Shown here in pieces: positions 61,945 to 64,000 of a stretch of DNA of 64,000 nucleotides. This stretch comes from Solea solea (Eukaryota > Chordata > Actinopteri > Pleuronectiformes > Soleidae). Each line of letters starts with the position of its first letter. Positions within the stretch are counted from its first letter, which is position 1. Where the stretch lies: the NCBI RefSeq assembly GCF_958295425.1, contig NC_081142.1, forward strand, positions 23,124,469 to 23,188,468, written 5' to 3'. Both the position numbers and the translations under genes were made by a program. The notes under the pieces are model-generated. The model was not told where the DNA came from. It was given only the letters and a program-made list of their open reading frames with translations, and ran no database searches.

Positions 61945-61978
61945 GGGGGGGGGGGGGGGGGGGCAGTGGGAGGGGGAG
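61945..61978. repeat. G19 homopolymer and adjoining G-rich run
   Basis: Nineteen consecutive G residues (61945-61963) are followed by CAGTGGGAGGGGGAGG. The density of G runs could support a G-quadruplex on the plus strand. Confidence 0.93.
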
Positions 61979-62192
61979 GCTTTGTTTGCTTGGAAACAGA
62001 CCACCTAGACTTTTCTTAGTCACAAGCACAAAAAAAACCCCAAACGGCAAAAAAATAAAGAAGAAAAGAAAGAAAGAAGAAAGAAGTGATGGAGCATCAT
62101 CTTCACATCTGCAGAGAGGAACTTTCTGTCTCCCTCCTCTGGCAAAGAGAGCAATTACAGTCATCCGTGTTCAAGACAATGGAACACACTCA

Positions 62193-62736
62193 CTGGCCAT
62201 TTTATTAGGTACACATGACAGAAGTGGAACACTGTGTGGTTTTCTGCTGCTGTAGCCAATCTTCCTCCAGGTTTTAACGTAGGGATGTTAATGAGTTAAT
62301 CGATCAATAATTCAACCGATTAAGTCATTTTCAAATGTATCGAACAAAGCTGAAACAAAAGGAAACAAGTGGATTTTTCCACGCGAGGCTCAGAAACCTT
62401 TTGTGCTGTGTGAGCAAGAAAAATACGACAGCCCTATAGTTCAGAGATTATCTCCTTGGATGAAACTCGTGGTTATTTGAGTTATTGTTGTCATTTTAAT
62501 CCCGTCTGCTCATTTTCCTCTGACCTCCAACAGAGAACTGCTGCTCACTGGATATTTTCTTCTTATTTTTTTGGACTTTGTGTGATGATGATGATGATGA
62601 TTCCACCAACAACCATGATACGTTCAAAGTCACTTAAATCACCTTCATTTTCCTGCTCTAATGCACTTTCTGTACCACGTCTTTCAGAGTAAATGCGTTG
62701 AATTGCTGCAGGTGTACCTAATAAAGTGGCCACTGA
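62193..62736. mobile_element. Element with ~24-bp inverted ends (GGCCACTTTATTAGGTACAC type)
   Basis: The left end reads CACTGGCCATTTTATTAGGT and continues ACAC. The right end reads GTGTACCTAATAAAGTGGCC and continues ACTGAG. These are inverted copies with about one mismatch over 24 bases. The 'GTGGCCACTTTATTAGGTACACC' text is widespread in fish genomes (from memory). The interior includes an ATG-unit microsatellite (62583-62601) and no convincing reading frame. It is consistent with a non-autonomous DNA transposon; I did not resolve target duplications. Confidence 0.62.
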
Positions 62737-64000
62737 GCACAATCTTTCCTCTGAATACCAAGTTTCTTTTTATTATCTAGGGATTAAGAAACCTTTTGAA
62801 CTCTTGCTATGGTTTGTTTCTCCATCACCGGCTCTGACAATGTTTTACTATCATGAAAGTATTCATCACCATGGATACGACCATCTATCACTATGGATAC
62901 CTGTCTCTTGTGTAGAAAGTGTCTCATTGAGTGCATACAAATCCGGTTATAGCATCAAAACTTATTTTAAATGTACATTTTTGATGATGTATATATTTAT
63001 ATTTGTAGAGTTTGTGTCCCACTTCAACTGAGGTGGTTTTTAAATGTGCCGGAAAAATAAAGTTTAACTAAATTAGTATTAACGTCTGTCTACAAAGGAA
63101 TATTAAATGTATAGATGTAGTGCTTTTCAGGAGAGGATTTGTGTCACTTTTTAAAATCAACTTACGCTTCAACATCCTTCACCGCAGCAGATTTGTGGAG
63201 TCTGTATATTCCACTCTTCACGGCGTGTTTGTACAAAGATCTTGACAAATGGTTCTGAAAATTGTCTTTTCTCTCTCGTCACTTTGGCAGCTGCAGACAA
63301 TATAATAGCCATAATCTCCAGTTACAATGAAGTGGGCGCGAGTTGGAGGTGTGCATCACAGCACCAATTACCAAATCATCCAAATGGACCCAGAGCTGGA
63401 GACTGTCCATTTTCTTCACACCTCAGTTTATGGCTCAGAAGAACAATTTGTTAAGATTTACTGCGACTTTCTCCGAAATCAGATATCAGTGCATCAGTGG
63501 AAAAACGACACATGATCATGTTTATGTAAAAAAAACTGTAATCAAAGCACAGATTTTACTCATATTAACAAGTTCATAATAAATATTGACAGATCAGGGC
63601 AGCCTATGGCAGATATATGAGACCATATTTCTTATTTTCTATCTGATCCATCTGAAAATATAAAATGTATCGTGGAAATTTGTAAGAAACGAGAGAAAAT
63701 TTGGTCTACGAAAAGTCGTCTATTTTCATGGCGGAGTACTAAATCAAGATCATGCCGCTCATCGCAATATAAAAAGGCATGACCTTATGTCGTTTAAAGG
63801 GAACGCGGTCCTCAAGGCGACCGTATTAACTAAACGCGAACTCTTTTGTACTTTGACTGCAGACCCTGAATCTTTACCTCAGTGTGTGTGAAACCACATG
63901 TACACACAACACTGAATTATATGAGTTCAAAACACGTGACTCTGTCTGACTTTCTTAATATAACTGTGTTCAGTTTTTACAACACGACTGACGACTGACC

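Larger units (their letters stand above)
35012..64000 (-). other. Upstream ptprf intron and/or 5' flank (>=29 kb)
   Basis: No further LAR-like coding exon is recognisable from here to the window end. The stretch holds the repeats listed separately and one candidate 5'UTR exon at 61461-61607. In the remaining segments (35524-38084, 38118-38744, 39571-40406, 40436-41109, 41801-42464, 42487-43381, 43801-44232, 44629-46939, 48126-49717, 49866-52850, 52923-53607, 53635-54944, 55066-57689, 58091-61460, 62737-64000) I see no exon, RNA gene or recognisable element. The reading frames there are short and resemble nothing I know. Confidence 0.55.

Overview
The window looks like nuclear DNA from a teleost fish, probably a spiny-rayed one. 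It is AT-rich, full of (CA)n microsatellites, and carries many decayed fish-type SINE, LINE and hAT-like fragments. The only host gene I can support lies on the minus strand. It is the 5' part of a LAR-type receptor protein tyrosine phosphatase, and the residues at paralogue-variable positions fit PTPRF (LAR) best.

Gene layout, read 3'->5' on the + strand. A signal-peptide exon (coding 34837-34930, with 5'UTR to 35011) is followed by two exons that together make Ig domain 1 (11806-11951 and 289-430). All reading-frame phases join cleanly. The introns are about 22.9 kb and 11.4 kb. The exon at 34837-35011 begins at a plausible splice acceptor, so the transcription start should lie further upstream, at higher coordinates. 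One candidate noncoding 5' exon with a strong minus-strand donor sits at 61461-61607. Only 382 nt of the 64 kb are supported as coding.

Everything else is intron. 0.4-11.8 kb: two fragments of one LINE family in opposite orientations, a hAT-like element with a SINE nested in it, a tandem repeat with CCCTAA-like internal text, and a hAT-like remnant with a BED-finger fragment. 12-34.8 kb: an intact tRNA-derived SINE with 12-bp target duplications, small inverted-terminal elements, a tail-to-tail pair of LINE-tail repeats forming a 44-bp perfect palindrome, and a 23 x 30 bp minisatellite. 35-64 kb: an L2-like reverse transcriptase fragment, three copies of a ~0.35 kb repeat ending in AAAGGGTTAA, more SINE pieces, and an element with ~24-bp inverted ends.

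I found no bacterial-type operons, CRISPR arrays or stand-alone RNA genes. I also found no evidence of a new biological system. The points most worth following up are the possible upstream 5'UTR exon with a short uORF, the minisatellite, and the internal repeat families.
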